A stretch of DNA of 8,384 nucleotides from NCBI GenBank assembly GCA_050945275.1, contig JBMNSQ010000076.1, positions 1-8,384 of the forward strand, read 5' to 3'. Both the position numbers and the translations under genes were made by a program. Within the stretch, counting starts at the first letter, position 1; every line of letters begins with the position of its first letter. Source of the stretch: JAAYWY01 sp050945275. Its GTDB lineage: Bacteria; Bacillota; DTU030; DUMP01. The notes beneath the pieces were generated by a model. It made no database searches. It was given only the letters and a program-made list of their open reading frames with translations, and had not been told where the DNA came from. This document shows positions 1 to 6,765 of this stretch, in pieces.

Positions 1-1
1 T

Positions 2-139
2 TTAGAAGTACGAGGAGAGCTAAAAGTAACAGAGGTACTTCATCAAAAGTCTTCAAAAAAAGATGCCCAGAGGCCAAGAGCCGGTGGGCAGTCCATGCAG
101 GTAGCAGTGGTTTTTATGGCGGATCTAGTATTACTATAA
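2..139 (+). CDS. 3' end of an unidentified gene (partial)
   Basis: The second frame from the left edge is open from the first complete codon to a TAA at 137-139. It gives about 45 residues beginning LEVRGELKVTEV and ending in a hydrophobic stretch, VAVVFMADLVLLL. The stop lies 3 nt from the stop of the minus-strand gene ending at 143. This is the same tight tail-to-tail spacing as between the aminotransferase and YdcZ genes further along, which supports a real gene end. Another frame is also open here but gives an Arg/Ser-rich, implausible peptide. The family is not recognised and no function is proposed; the start lies outside the window. Confidence is limited by the short length. Confidence 0.4.
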   Translation, partial: LEVRGELKVTEVLHQKSSKKDAQRPRAGGQSMQVAVVFMADLVLL

Positions 140-142
140 AGC

Positions 143-544
143 TTATTTCACACTAATATTAGCCCATGCTATTTTGCTGGCATCTTTATCGTAGAGGGCG
201 AAATGAACCCGATTTTTATAGAAGTAGCCACGGGGGATAGCGACTATCTGATACCCTCCCGGTAGTTCTTCGCCTTGCAAGATGGTAGTATAAGCACGGT
301 AGTAAGCGGATTTTACCTGATGCCCCAATGCTAACAGCACTAGCTTTTGACTGAAGTCCACTGATGTGGGGAGTACGATACCGAGGCGGGCCAATTCTAA
401 CTCAAGGGCGTTATTGTCAGTGAACACATACAGCAGTACTCGGTCAGAGGGTGATTGCCAGTTAGGCTCCAGGGCCAGAGTCAGGGGATAGAGCGGGATG
501 TACTCCACCGCTGGATACTTAAAAATTCGGCGGTCAAAAGGCAT
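143..544 (-). CDS. Hypothetical 133-aa protein downstream of an L,D-transpeptidase
   Basis: A soluble protein of 133 residues, with no signal peptide and no membrane segment. I do not recognise the family. The C-terminal half (DFSQKLVLLALG, then GGYQIVAIPRGYF and alternating hydrophobic strands) looks like a small beta-rich domain. It faintly recalls PrcB-C-type domains, but too weakly to name it. Start choice: a GTG at 553 is in frame but lies inside the ribosome binding site. On the minus strand AAGGAGGT is followed 7 nt later by the ATG at 544, so translation should begin there (MPFDRR). It is the second gene of a minus-strand pair, 32 nt after the L,D-transpeptidase, which suggests co-transcription and perhaps a cell-envelope or spore-related role. 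That role is inference only. Confidence 0.75.
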   Translation of the reverse strand: MPFDRRIFKYPAVEYIPLYPLTLALEPNWQSPSDRVLLYVFTDNNALELELARLGIVLPTSVDFSQKLVLLALGHQVKSAYYRAYTTILQGEELPGGYQIVAIPRGYFYKNRVHFALYDKDASKIAWANISVK

Positions 545-576
545 ATTTTCCACCTCCTTAGGTAGGCTGAGGCATA

Positions 577-1110
577 TTATGCATTAGACGTGAGTTCGGT
601 GCCAGGAAGGTACAATTTTTGGCCAGGATAGATAATATAAGGCGGACTGAGGTGGTTAGTAGCGGCTAGGGCATCAATAGTGGTATTATATTTATTGGCA
701 ATAAGCCACAGAGAATCACCTGGTTGTACGGTATATGTTCCGCCGAGCCCGGGAGAGTTTAGGTCTGGGACAAGCTCATTATTGAGAATTCGGACCTCGG
801 TACCAATTTCCACCAGATCATAGATGTACTGGGCGTCTTCGTTATACATGCGAATGCAACCATTGGATACTGCTTGCCCGATTAACCAAGGGGCGTCTGT
901 ACCATGAATGCCATAGTAACGACGTGATAGTCCCATCCAGCGACTGCCAAATACTCCACCGGGATACGGGTTTTTTTCGATAATGGTGTAGGTTCCCGGC
1001 GGAGTTGGCGTAGCCGGTTTGCCTACGGCAATGGGGAATGTTCGGCTATTGGTACTGCCGTCGTATAGATGCAGTTGCCTTGCCGGAACGTCGATAACTA
1101 TCCTATACAT
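577..1110 (-). CDS. L,D-transpeptidase (YkuD domain) with C-terminal LysM
   Basis: Predicted peptidoglycan L,D-transpeptidase of 177 aa, which forms 3-3 cross-links or attaches groups to stem peptides. The YkuD catalytic domain spans about residues 2-110. It has the conserved PTPPGTYTI segment, His69 in GIHGT, and the active-site motif SNGCIRM with nucleophile Cys85 and Arg87. A single LysM domain (about 125-169, YTVQPGDSLWLIANKY to YPGQKLYLPG) should bind glycan. There is no signal peptide; the protein starts straight into the catalytic domain. Bacillus YkuD is likewise signal-less and spore-associated, but there the LysM is N-terminal; here it is C-terminal. The RBS is AGGAGGT, 6 nt before the ATG. 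It is the first gene of a pair with the 133-aa protein and diverges from the aminotransferase. A spore-envelope role is inference. Confidence 0.93.
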   Translation of the reverse strand: MYRIVIDVPARQLHLYDGSTNSRTFPIAVGKPATPTPPGTYTIIEKNPYPGGVFGSRWMGLSRRYYGIHGTDAPWLIGQAVSNGCIRMYNEDAQYIYDLVEIGTEVRILNNELVPDLNSPGLGGTYTVQPGDSLWLIANKYNTTIDALAATNHLSPPYIIYPGQKLYLPGTELTSNA

Positions 1111-1133
1111 TCATAAACCTCCTATTCGTTTTA

Positions 1134-1139
1134 ATTATA
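1134..1139 (-). promoter_or_regulatory. Possible -10 element for the L,D-transpeptidase gene
   Basis: On the minus strand an exact TATAAT sits in an AT-rich tract (CATATATATAATT), about 10 nt upstream of the gene's AGGAGG. No convincing TTGACA-like box lies 16-18 nt further upstream. The preceding CATATATA also resembles the -10 of mother-cell sporulation sigma factors, so the polymerase form is uncertain. Confidence 0.3.
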
Positions 1140-1168
1140 TATATGCCAGGAAGGAGGTCCGTTCCACG

Positions 1169-1219
1169 TTGTCGAATATGAGTACCAAAATGTGCACACT
1201 TCGGTGGACAGCATGGTAA
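1169..1219 (+). CDS. Possible 16-codon leader ORF before the aminotransferase
   Basis: A very strong SD sequence, AAGGAGGT (1151-1158), has no long gene attached. The in-frame start nearest to it is TTG at 1169, about 10 nt away; an ATG follows at 1178. Either opens a frame of 16 or 13 codons rich in Met, Thr and Trp (MSTKMCTLRWTAW) that ends in TAA at 1217-1219. The stop overlaps the aminotransferase SD AAGGAGG (1218-1224), so translation of the two could be coupled. This could be a regulatory leader peptide, or the SD could be fortuitous. There is no homology evidence. Confidence 0.3.
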   Translation: MSNMSTKMCTLRWTAW

Positions 1220-1235
1220 GGAGGATGTGTCTATT

Positions 1236-2630
1236 ATGAATAACCTATATACGATAGATCAGGCACTAAAGCTAGATCACGATCAGTTGGTACAAAACCA
1301 CCGGGAATATGTAAACGCTGGGTTAGTGGGTATGATGAGTCTTATCGGTTTCGATAAACGATTTGTGCGGGCCCAAGGGATGTATGTGTGGGACGAAGAC
1401 GGTAATAAGTATCACGATTTCTTGGGTAGCTATGGCGCTCTTAATTTGGGACATAATCCACCGACCGTAATCGATGCCGTGGACAGGGTGCGCGAGATAC
1501 CTAACTTGCTCCAAGCAGCACTGAATCCTCTTGTGGGTGCGCTGGCTTATAACCTTAGCCAAATCGTACCTGGTGGCCTGCAGCGATCTTTTTTCGGTAA
1601 CAGCGGTGCTGAGGCTGTAGAGGGTGCACTAAAATTAGCCCGTATTGCCACTGGTAAACAAAAAATAATCTCTTGCACCGGATCGTTTCACGGCAAGACC
1701 ATGGGGGCACTGTCCGTCACTGGCCGAACGAAATACCAACAGCCATTTTATCCGCTAGTGCCTGGATGCGAAACCGTTCCCTATGGGGATTTAGATCTGT
1801 TAGAGGCGAAGCTTAAAGCTGGCGATGTAGCAGCCTTTATCGTCGAGCCAATTCAGGGAGAAGGGGGCATCATTGTACCGCCGGATGGATATTTGACCGG
1901 TGTTCGTGAGCTGACGAAAAAGTATGGAGCTTTGTTTATCGCTGATGAAATTCAAACTGGATTTGGCCGTACCGGCTACTTGTTCGCTTGTGACTATGAA
2001 GATGTAGCCCCGGACATTATTTGTTTGGCCAAGGCATTAGGCGGCGGTGTGATGCCGGTGAGCGCTTATGTAGCGGCAGAGGAAGTGTGGCAGCAAGGTT
2101 ACGGTAGCTCTGACCGGGCGCTTCTGCATACGTCAACCTTTGGCGGTAATAGCTGGGCCATGGCTGCAGGCTTAGCCAGTATTGAAACCACCATCGAACA
2201 AAAGCTGCCCCAGCAGTCCCTAGAAAAAGGTGCTTACTTTATTGGTCGGTTAAAAGAACTACAACAAAAGCACCCCCTGATCAAGGAAGTGCGTGGACGG
2301 GGCTTGTTTATCGGTTTAGAGTTTAATCAGCCTGAAGGTGTATTAAATACTCTGTCTGGCGGCTTACTCAAGAATTTGGCCTACGAATATCAAGGAGCCA
2401 TGGTTGCTGGGGAACTACTTAACAAACACCGCATAATTACCGCCTATACCCTCAATAACCCCAACGTAATTCGCTTGGAACCACCTCTCATCGTAGAAAA
2501 AGAACAGCTAGATTATGCTGTAGATGCTTTAGACGACATTTTAGGCCAACAAAAGAGCTTCTTGTCTATTGCTTTTTCTACCGGTAAAACAATGTTAGGG
2601 CGGTTAGTACAGGGTAAAAAGGAGAACTAA
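1236..2630 (+). CDS. Class III PLP-dependent aminotransferase, putrescine aminotransferase-like
   Basis: Predicted cytosolic aminotransferase of 464 aa, fold type I, class III. It would transfer an amino group from a diamine (putrescine, cadaverine) or an omega-amino acid to 2-oxoglutarate. Numbered from the ATG at 1236: phosphate-binding GNSGAEA at 121-127, SFHGKT at 150-155, EPIQGEGG at 204-211, the cofactor aspartate in ADEIQTGFGRTG (Asp237), the Schiff-base lysine in CLAKALGGG (Lys266), and TSTFGGN at 299-305. The whole protein resembles E. coli YgjG/PatA more than ArgD, including the C-terminal IRLEPPL segment, with about 30 extra residues at the C-terminus. Start: a GTG at 1227 is only 2 nt after AAGGAGG (1218-1224); the ATG at 1236, 11 nt away, fits better. 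The substrate cannot be fixed from sequence; acetylornithine, ornithine or 4-aminobutyrate are alternatives. Confidence 0.92.
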   Translation: MNNLYTIDQALKLDHDQLVQNHREYVNAGLVGMMSLIGFDKRFVRAQGMYVWDEDGNKYHDFLGSYGALNLGHNPPTVIDAVDRVREIPNLLQAALNPLVGALAYNLSQIVPGGLQRSFFGNSGAEAVEGALKLARIATGKQKIISCTGSFHGKTMGALSVTGRTKYQQPFYPLVPGCETVPYGDLDLLEAKLKAGDVAAFIVEPIQGEGGIIVPPDGYLTGVRELTKKYGALFIADEIQTGFGRTGYLFACDYEDVAPDIICLAKALGGGVMPVSAYVAAEEVWQQGYGSSDRALLHTSTFGGNSWAMAAGLASIETTIEQKLPQQSLEKGAYFIGRLKELQQKHPLIKEVRGRGLFIGLEFNQPEGVLNTLSGGLLKNLAYEYQGAMVAGELLNKHRIITAYTLNNPNVIRLEPPLIVEKEQLDYAVDALDDILGQQKSFLSIAFSTGKTMLGRLVQGKKEN

Positions 2631-2633
2631 TAA

Positions 2634-3077
2634 CTATCTTTTAACATTAAGTAGCAGCCAAGCGCCGGCTGCCAAGAGGGCAAGCCCCAACAACTTGGTC
2701 CAGGTAAACGGTACTTTATTTAGTCCGAAGCAGCCCAGTTGGTCAATACAGAGGGCGGTTAAAACTTGGCCTACAATGATAGCCGTGGTGGCACTGGCCG
2801 CTCCCAGCCGGGGGATGGTTACAGCTACGGCCGCAATGATAAGGACATTAAGTACCCCACCTAAGTAAGTATACCAGGGAGCAGCTGTAATTTTAGCCAG
2901 GTTACCATCACCAATGTGGAAAACTATGGCGATTGCCGTTAAAATTGTGCCCAAAACATGAACCACCAATGTGGCTGGGAACAAACCGGTTACTTTGCTA
3001 AGGGCTGCGTTAAGGGAACCTTGTACCGCCATGGTGAGGCCAGCTACAGCAGCTAGGCCTAACATTAATAATTGCAC
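2634..3077 (-). CDS. YdcZ/DUF606-family DMT membrane protein
   Basis: Integral membrane protein of 147 aa with about five predicted helices (roughly residues 2-19, 33-53, 70-88, 94-111 and 127-144). The length and helix count match the YdcZ (DUF606) branch of the drug/metabolite transporter superfamily, half-size members likely to act as dimers. Family-like features are VQGSLNAALS after helix 1, a helix-2 segment with HVLGT, and the ATTAIIVGQ helix. No substrate is known. Start: the frame extends 27 codons upstream through the palindrome, but the RBS AAAGGAG is followed 8 nt later by a GTG at 3077, giving a normal-length protein (MQLLMLGLAAV). The gene ends 3 nt from the aminotransferase stop, tail to tail, with no terminator in between. 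Confidence 0.88.
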   Translation of the reverse strand: MQLLMLGLAAVAGLTMAVQGSLNAALSKVTGLFPATLVVHVLGTILTAIAIVFHIGDGNLAKITAAPWYTYLGGVLNVLIIAAVAVTIPRLGAASATTAIIVGQVLTALCIDQLGCFGLNKVPFTWTKLLGLALLAAGAWLLLNVKR

Positions 3078-3098
3078 TCTTGTGCTCCTTTCAAACAC

Positions 3099-3147
3099 GG
3101 GACAGGCGGCGCTAGGGGAAAGTAGGGAAATAGCGCTGACCTGTCCC
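3099..3147. repeat. Long imperfect palindrome (REP-like hairpin) upstream of ydcZ-type gene
   Basis: GGGACAGG (3099-3106) pairs with CCTGTCCC (3140-3147), and GCGCTA (3109-3114) pairs with TAGCGC (3131-3136). A small 2/3-nt internal loop separates the two stems and a 16-nt purine-rich loop closes them. No T-run follows on either strand, so it is not a simple terminator. It resembles the dispersed GGGGACAG/CTGTCCCC palindromes seen in many Firmicute genomes. On the minus strand it would lie in the 5' leader of the YdcZ-type gene, ending about 10 nt before the RBS. Confidence 0.6.
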
Positions 3148-3150
3148 CTT

Positions 3151-3188
3151 ATTTGCAAAAAGGAAGCCCGCCAGCCATATTGGCGGGC
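3151..3188 (-). terminator. Intrinsic terminator of the spore protein gene
   Basis: GCCCGCCA (3166-3173) and TGGCGGGC (3181-3188) form a perfect 8-bp GC-rich stem with a 7-nt loop. Read on the minus strand, the hairpin starts about 30 nt after the spore protein stop and is followed by TTCCTTTTT, a typical rho-independent T-tract. Confidence 0.85.
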
Positions 3189-3217
3189 CCTTCAGAGTAT
3201 TAAGACTGGCAAATGTG

Positions 3218-3439
3218 TTATCCTTTTAACAGCGACTCCTGAGCCATTTTAATCATTCGGCGTACCATGTGCCCGCCAACAGCGCCGCAATCGCGGGACG
3301 AAATGTCTCCCCAATAATCTTCCGAACCTTGATAAACAGGTATGCCCAGTTCGGCTGCGATTTCGTATTTCATGTCGTCCATCACCTGGTGTGCTTCTGG
3401 AACCACGTGTTGACGTGTATTCCAACTTCCTCTCGCCAT
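3218..3439 (-). CDS. Alpha/beta-type small acid-soluble spore protein
   Basis: Spore DNA-binding protein of 73 aa, made late in the forespore. It coats DNA, protects it from UV and heat, and is degraded at germination. Both family motifs are present: KYEIAAELGI (residues 24-33), with the Glu-Ile bond expected to be cut by the germination protease GPR, and the second helix SSRDCGAVGGHMVRRMIKMAQ around 47-67. Slightly odd features are a Cys at residue 51, just before the second motif, and a longer acidic/aromatic linker (YQGSEDYWGD) between the helices. The minus-strand RBS AGGAGGTG is about 9-11 nt before the ATG. It is monocistronic, with its own terminator downstream. Forespore sigma-G control would be expected, but no convincing promoter of that type was seen. 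Confidence 0.95.
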   Translation of the reverse strand: MARGSWNTRQHVVPEAHQVMDDMKYEIAAELGIPVYQGSEDYWGDISSRDCGAVGGHMVRRMIKMAQESLLKG

Positions 3440-3500
3440 TTCTTATCCCACCTCCTGGCCATAGTGTACCCGAAGAGGTGTTTAATTTGCTGCAAAATTT

Positions 3501-3526
3501 AAGGAAGAGGGAGCGCTTTCTTCCTT
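3501..3526. repeat. Inverted repeat in the divergent intergenic region
   Basis: AAGGAAGA (3501-3508) and TCTTCCTT (3519-3526) form a perfect 8-bp stem with a 10-nt loop. It lies about 60 nt upstream of the spore protein start, in the 262-nt gap shared with the fusion gene. A T-rich stretch lies further right but no transcript is known to end here. Its function is unknown. Nothing else in this gap, apart from the promoter at 3629-3657, stands out. Confidence 0.4.
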
Positions 3527-3628
3527 CCCAGCGTTTTACTTTTTTGCAAGCAGGTTTTTGAGGTTCATCAGCGAAAGTAACAGGCAGGCATGTTTTTTAC
3601 ATATGCTGCGGTTTATTGCGTCCATATT

Positions 3629-3657
3629 TTGGATTTAAAGTAACGGGTTAATATAAG
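3629..3657 (+). promoter_or_regulatory. Sigma-A-type promoter for the fusion/transporter/peptidase unit
   Basis: TTGGAT (3629-3634) and TATAAG (3652-3657) are separated by exactly 17 nt, in AT-rich DNA about 45 nt upstream of the ThiF-MobB start. Each box matches the housekeeping consensus at four or five of six positions. It is the best promoter candidate in this gap. Confidence 0.55.
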
Positions 3658-3701
3658 GAATAAAACGGAACAAAATATTTTTACCATAAAGGATGATAAT
3701 T

Positions 3702-5123
3702 ATGGCCGACAACAGAAACATTGTGCCGACCTTAGCTAAATATACAGTCCCTGGCCGGGCCCGGTCGAAAGAGATTGAAGTGTTGCCCCAGGCGGCGGAA
3801 GCAGAGATTAGTACTAAGTTGGGTGTGGGGAGGGCTTATATTCAGCAATCAGCCTTGGAGGCTAATATCATACCTGCTCGATATCTGAGAAATATCGGTA
3901 CCATTGGAATTAAAGGACAGCTGACCTTGCTTAAGTCCACGGTGGCTGTTATCGGTTGCGGTGGTCTTGGGGGACTGGTTGTTGATTTGTTGGCGCGGAT
4001 GGGAGTAGGAACGCTTATTTTAGTGGATGATGATGTTTTTGAAGATAATAATCTCAACCGACAAGTTTTATGTACCGAGGCTGATTTAGGTCAACCTAAG
4101 GTAGCGGTTGCTTATGAACGGGTGTTAGCTGTTAATCCGGCGGTGGATGTGCGCTGTTTTCAACAACGACTAGGGTCCGAGAATGCCCGTGCTATGTTGC
4201 AGGGAGCCCATGTGGTGGTAGATGCTTTAGATAACTTGCCCAGCCGTTTTGAGCTGGAGCGGGCAGCGCACGAGCAAGGAATTCCTTTAGTTCACGGTGC
4301 TATTGCTGGATTTCTAGGCCAAGTAATGACTATTTATCCCGGGGATCCTGGTCTGCGCGATATTTATGGCGAGCTAGGTAGCCGACAGCGGGGTATAGAA
4401 GTGGAAATGGGTAATCCGGCGGCCACACCGGCCGTTATAGCTTCGATGCAAGTACAAGAGGTTACTAAAGTCCTTACCGGTGTAGGCGAGCCGCTCAGGG
4501 GTCGACTATTTTATATCGACACCAATAGTGGCGAAGCTTCGGGGTTAAAACTGAGATCTTCAGATGACCAAAATGGACCAGGACCGATACAGCCAGCTAC
4601 TAACTCAGAGCTGCCACAACCGATAAGTTTTGTCGGAACGTCCGGTTCCGGGAAGACTACTCTTTTAGTAGAGCTTATTGCTGAACTTTCTCGTCGTGGG
4701 CTTAAGGTAGCCGCAGCCAAACATAGCCATAGCTTAGTTGAGATCGACAACGAAGGGAAGGATAGCTGGCGTTTTCGTTTAGCCGGGGCCAAAAGCTCCG
4801 CCTTTATCAGTAGTGGCCAGGCTACTGTGTTTTACCAACTTACAGCTAAAGAAGCAACCACACGACTAAAGAAGTGGTTTCCAGATGCCGACATAGTTAT
4901 AATGGAGGGCGGCAAATTCAGCTCTTTGCCTAAGGTTTTAGTTTATCGTGACGGTGTATCAGAAATAATGTCTCCTTGGCCGAAGAATATTATTGCTATT
5001 GCCGGTGATGTCCAAGCAGCCAAAGATGCTGGGCTGCCAAATACACTTCCTGGTTTTGGTTGGGGCGATGGTGCTAGTCTGGCTGATTTTTTGTTACAAC
5101 AACAATATAAACAAATTAAATAA
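3702..5123 (+). CDS. ThiF/MoeB-type adenylyltransferase fused to MobB domain
   Basis: Two-domain protein of 473 aa, numbered from the ATG at 3702. Residues 1-60 are a helical N-terminal extension. An E1-like ThiF/HesA/MoeB domain follows (about 60-275), with nucleotide loop GCGGLGG (85-91), NNLNRQ (116-121) and DALDN (174-178); it should adenylate the C-terminus of a MoaD/ThiS-like sulfur carrier. After a Pro/Asn-rich linker (about 288-305) comes a MobB domain with Walker A GTSGSGKT (312-319), AAKHSH, the NEGKDSWR segment and MEGGK (401-405), a fold linked to molybdopterin guanine dinucleotide synthesis. The zinc CxxC pairs of classical MoeB/ThiF are absent; that region reads GNPAATPAVIASMQ. 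Together these suggest Mo/W cofactor maturation. Start: an ATG at 3693 overlaps the AAAGGA SD; the one at 3702 is 8 nt after it. The OPT gene follows 28 nt later. Confidence 0.9.
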   Translation: MADNRNIVPTLAKYTVPGRARSKEIEVLPQAAEAEISTKLGVGRAYIQQSALEANIIPARYLRNIGTIGIKGQLTLLKSTVAVIGCGGLGGLVVDLLARMGVGTLILVDDDVFEDNNLNRQVLCTEADLGQPKVAVAYERVLAVNPAVDVRCFQQRLGSENARAMLQGAHVVVDALDNLPSRFELERAAHEQGIPLVHGAIAGFLGQVMTIYPGDPGLRDIYGELGSRQRGIEVEMGNPAATPAVIASMQVQEVTKVLTGVGEPLRGRLFYIDTNSGEASGLKLRSSDDQNGPGPIQPATNSELPQPISFVGTSGSGKTTLLVELIAELSRRGLKVAAAKHSHSLVEIDNEGKDSWRFRLAGAKSSAFISSGQATVFYQLTAKEATTRLKKWFPDADIVIMEGGKFSSLPKVLVYRDGVSEIMSPWPKNIIAIAGDVQAAKDAGLPNTLPGFGWGDGASLADFLLQQQYKQIK

Positions 5124-5151
5124 AAAATACTTAATACAAGGAGGAAAATCG

Positions 5152-6765
5152 GTGCAACATGGGTCTCAGGTAAAATATGCTACTTCTTTTGGCCAGCAAT
5201 TCACCTGGCGGGCAGTTCTGTTTGGTGCTTTAGGATCGACAGTAATTGCCACCAGCTCAATGTATGTTGCTCTTAGAATGGGCGCTTTACCTTGGCCAAC
5301 AATCTTTGTGGCTATTTTATCCTTAACGCTACTTAAGGCACTTGGCAATACTAATTTAAACGAAATTAACGTAACTCATACGGCCATGTCAGCTGGTGCA
5401 ATGGTGGCAGGCGGGGTAGCCTTTACCATTCCCGGTATTTGGATGCTGGACCCGGCAGCTGAAGTGGCTTTTTGGCCCCTGCTGGTAGTAGCCCTGGCTG
5501 GAACAATTTTAGGGGTAGTTTTTGTGGCTGTTTTACGCCATCATTTCATTGAGGTGGAACAGTTGCCATATCCCATGGGTATTGCGGCAGCGGAAACAGT
5601 ACTGGCCGGCGACGAAGGCGGCGAAAAGGCACGATGGTTGTTCGGGTCGCTAGCCGTAGCCGCTGTGTTTACGGCTATACGGGATTGGTGGCAGAAGATT
5701 CCAGGGGCCTTCACACCACCGTCACTATGGGCCCGCAATATTCAGTTCGGTTTATGGATGTCACCTATGGCGGTAGGCATCGGTTATCTTATCGGCCCTT
5801 TATTTATGGGAACTTGGTTTTTGGGAGCGGTTCTTAGCTATTTACTTTTTATTCCACTGGCGGTCAATAGTGGCTACATAACATTGGATTTGGCGACAGC
5901 AATAAAAGACAGTTTTGGTATCGGGCTCATTGTGGGATCCGGCGTGGGTGTGCTTCTAAAAGGTATTTTGCCCCAGGCAAAGGAGATTTTTAGTCCTCTT
6001 ATCACCGGCGTAGGTGATATTAGTCTTAAAAGAGCGCCTTTGTTACTGGCGTTAATTGCCTTAGCCTTATCTACCTTAGGTGGATTAGGATTTACAGCTA
6101 CGATAATAACTGTACTGGGAGTGTGGGTGACCACTGCTATGGCCGCCACCTTGGCTGGGCAGACCGGCATTGACCCTATGGAAGTTTTTGGAATTTTGGT
6201 GTTGCTAGCGGTTAAGGCGGTGTCGGCTCCAGCTCCCCAGGCAGCGTTTTTTGTGGCGGCGGTGGTGGCAATAGCCTGTGGCTTAGCTGGTGATATTTTG
6301 CAGGACTTCAAGGCCGGTTATATTCTAAAGACCATGCCTCAGGCCCAAATTTATGCCGAACTAATCGGTGGGGTAGTGGGAGCGGTAGTGTCGGTAGTGG
6401 TTATTTTTATTCTGCATCGAGCTTACGGGGCTATGGGACCGGGAACTGAGCTGGTGGCACCTCAGGCCTATGCTGTCTCCACCACGGTGAGCGGGTTGCC
6501 TAATCCACCGGCGTTTATAGTAGGCCTTATTCTCGGTATCGTTTTATATTTCATCGGGATACCGGGAATGACCATCGGCATAGGTATTTATTTGCCCATG
6601 TTTATTTCAGCCACTGCCGGTATAGGCGGTCTGATCAGGGCTATTGTGGATAAGAAGTGGCCTAGTTTTAATGATAAGGCTCAGCTTATTTCCTCCGGGT
6701 TTTTAGGTGGTGAGGGAGTAGCTGGCGTGCTTATTGCCATCGTTCAGGTGATAGCCAGGGCATAA
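5152..6765 (+). CDS. OPT-family oligopeptide/metal-chelate transporter
   Basis: Polytopic inner-membrane transporter of 537 aa with roughly 13-14 hydrophobic segments, of the OPT (oligopeptide transporter/YSL) family. These are proton-coupled importers of small peptides or metal-chelating peptide derivatives. Family features include the opening GSTVIATSSMYVALRMG, EVEQLPYPMGIAAAET (134-149) before a cytoplasmic loop, and QDFKAGYILKTMPQAQ in the C-terminal half. It is shorter than many bacterial OPT members of 600 or more residues. Start: the open frame runs 53 codons back into the upstream gene, but AAGGAGG (5138-5144) with 7-nt spacing points to the GTG at 5152, giving an N-terminus that leads directly into the first helix. 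It lies 28 nt after the fusion gene and upstream of an aminopeptidase, which supports peptide-type substrates. The exact substrate is unknown. Confidence 0.9.
   Translation: MQHGSQVKYATSFGQQFTWRAVLFGALGSTVIATSSMYVALRMGALPWPTIFVAILSLTLLKALGNTNLNEINVTHTAMSAGAMVAGGVAFTIPGIWMLDPAAEVAFWPLLVVALAGTILGVVFVAVLRHHFIEVEQLPYPMGIAAAETVLAGDEGGEKARWLFGSLAVAAVFTAIRDWWQKIPGAFTPPSLWARNIQFGLWMSPMAVGIGYLIGPLFMGTWFLGAVLSYLLFIPLAVNSGYITLDLATAIKDSFGIGLIVGSGVGVLLKGILPQAKEIFSPLITGVGDISLKRAPLLLALIALALSTLGGLGFTATIITVLGVWVTTAMAATLAGQTGIDPMEVFGILVLLAVKAVSAPAPQAAFFVAAVVAIACGLAGDILQDFKAGYILKTMPQAQIYAELIGGVVGAVVSVVVIFILHRAYGAMGPGTELVAPQAYAVSTTVSGLPNPPAFIVGLILGIVLYFIGIPGMTIGIGIYLPMFISATAGIGGLIRAIVDKKWPSFNDKAQLISSGFLGGEGVAGVLIAIVQVIARA

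Noticed and set aside
1019..1219. 66-codon plus-strand frame antisense to the L,D-transpeptidase start
   Set aside because: It mostly mirrors the opposite-strand gene and has no RBS at its ATG. Only its last 13-16 codons, next to the strong SD, are considered as a leader ORF.
3457..3520. Sigma-G promoter for the spore protein gene
   Set aside because: CACTAT with a GCAAA 19 nt upstream was considered, but both boxes are poor and the implied transcript would start at the SD.
3588..3606. GCATGT/ACATATGC inverted repeat as a terminator
   Set aside because: The arms are short and imperfect with a T-run in the loop, and no transcript is expected to end there.
4993..5151. Upstream 53-codon extension of the OPT transporter
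   Set aside because: It lies almost wholly inside the fusion gene in another frame and has no SD; AAGGAGG at 5138-5144 marks the GTG at 5152 as the start.
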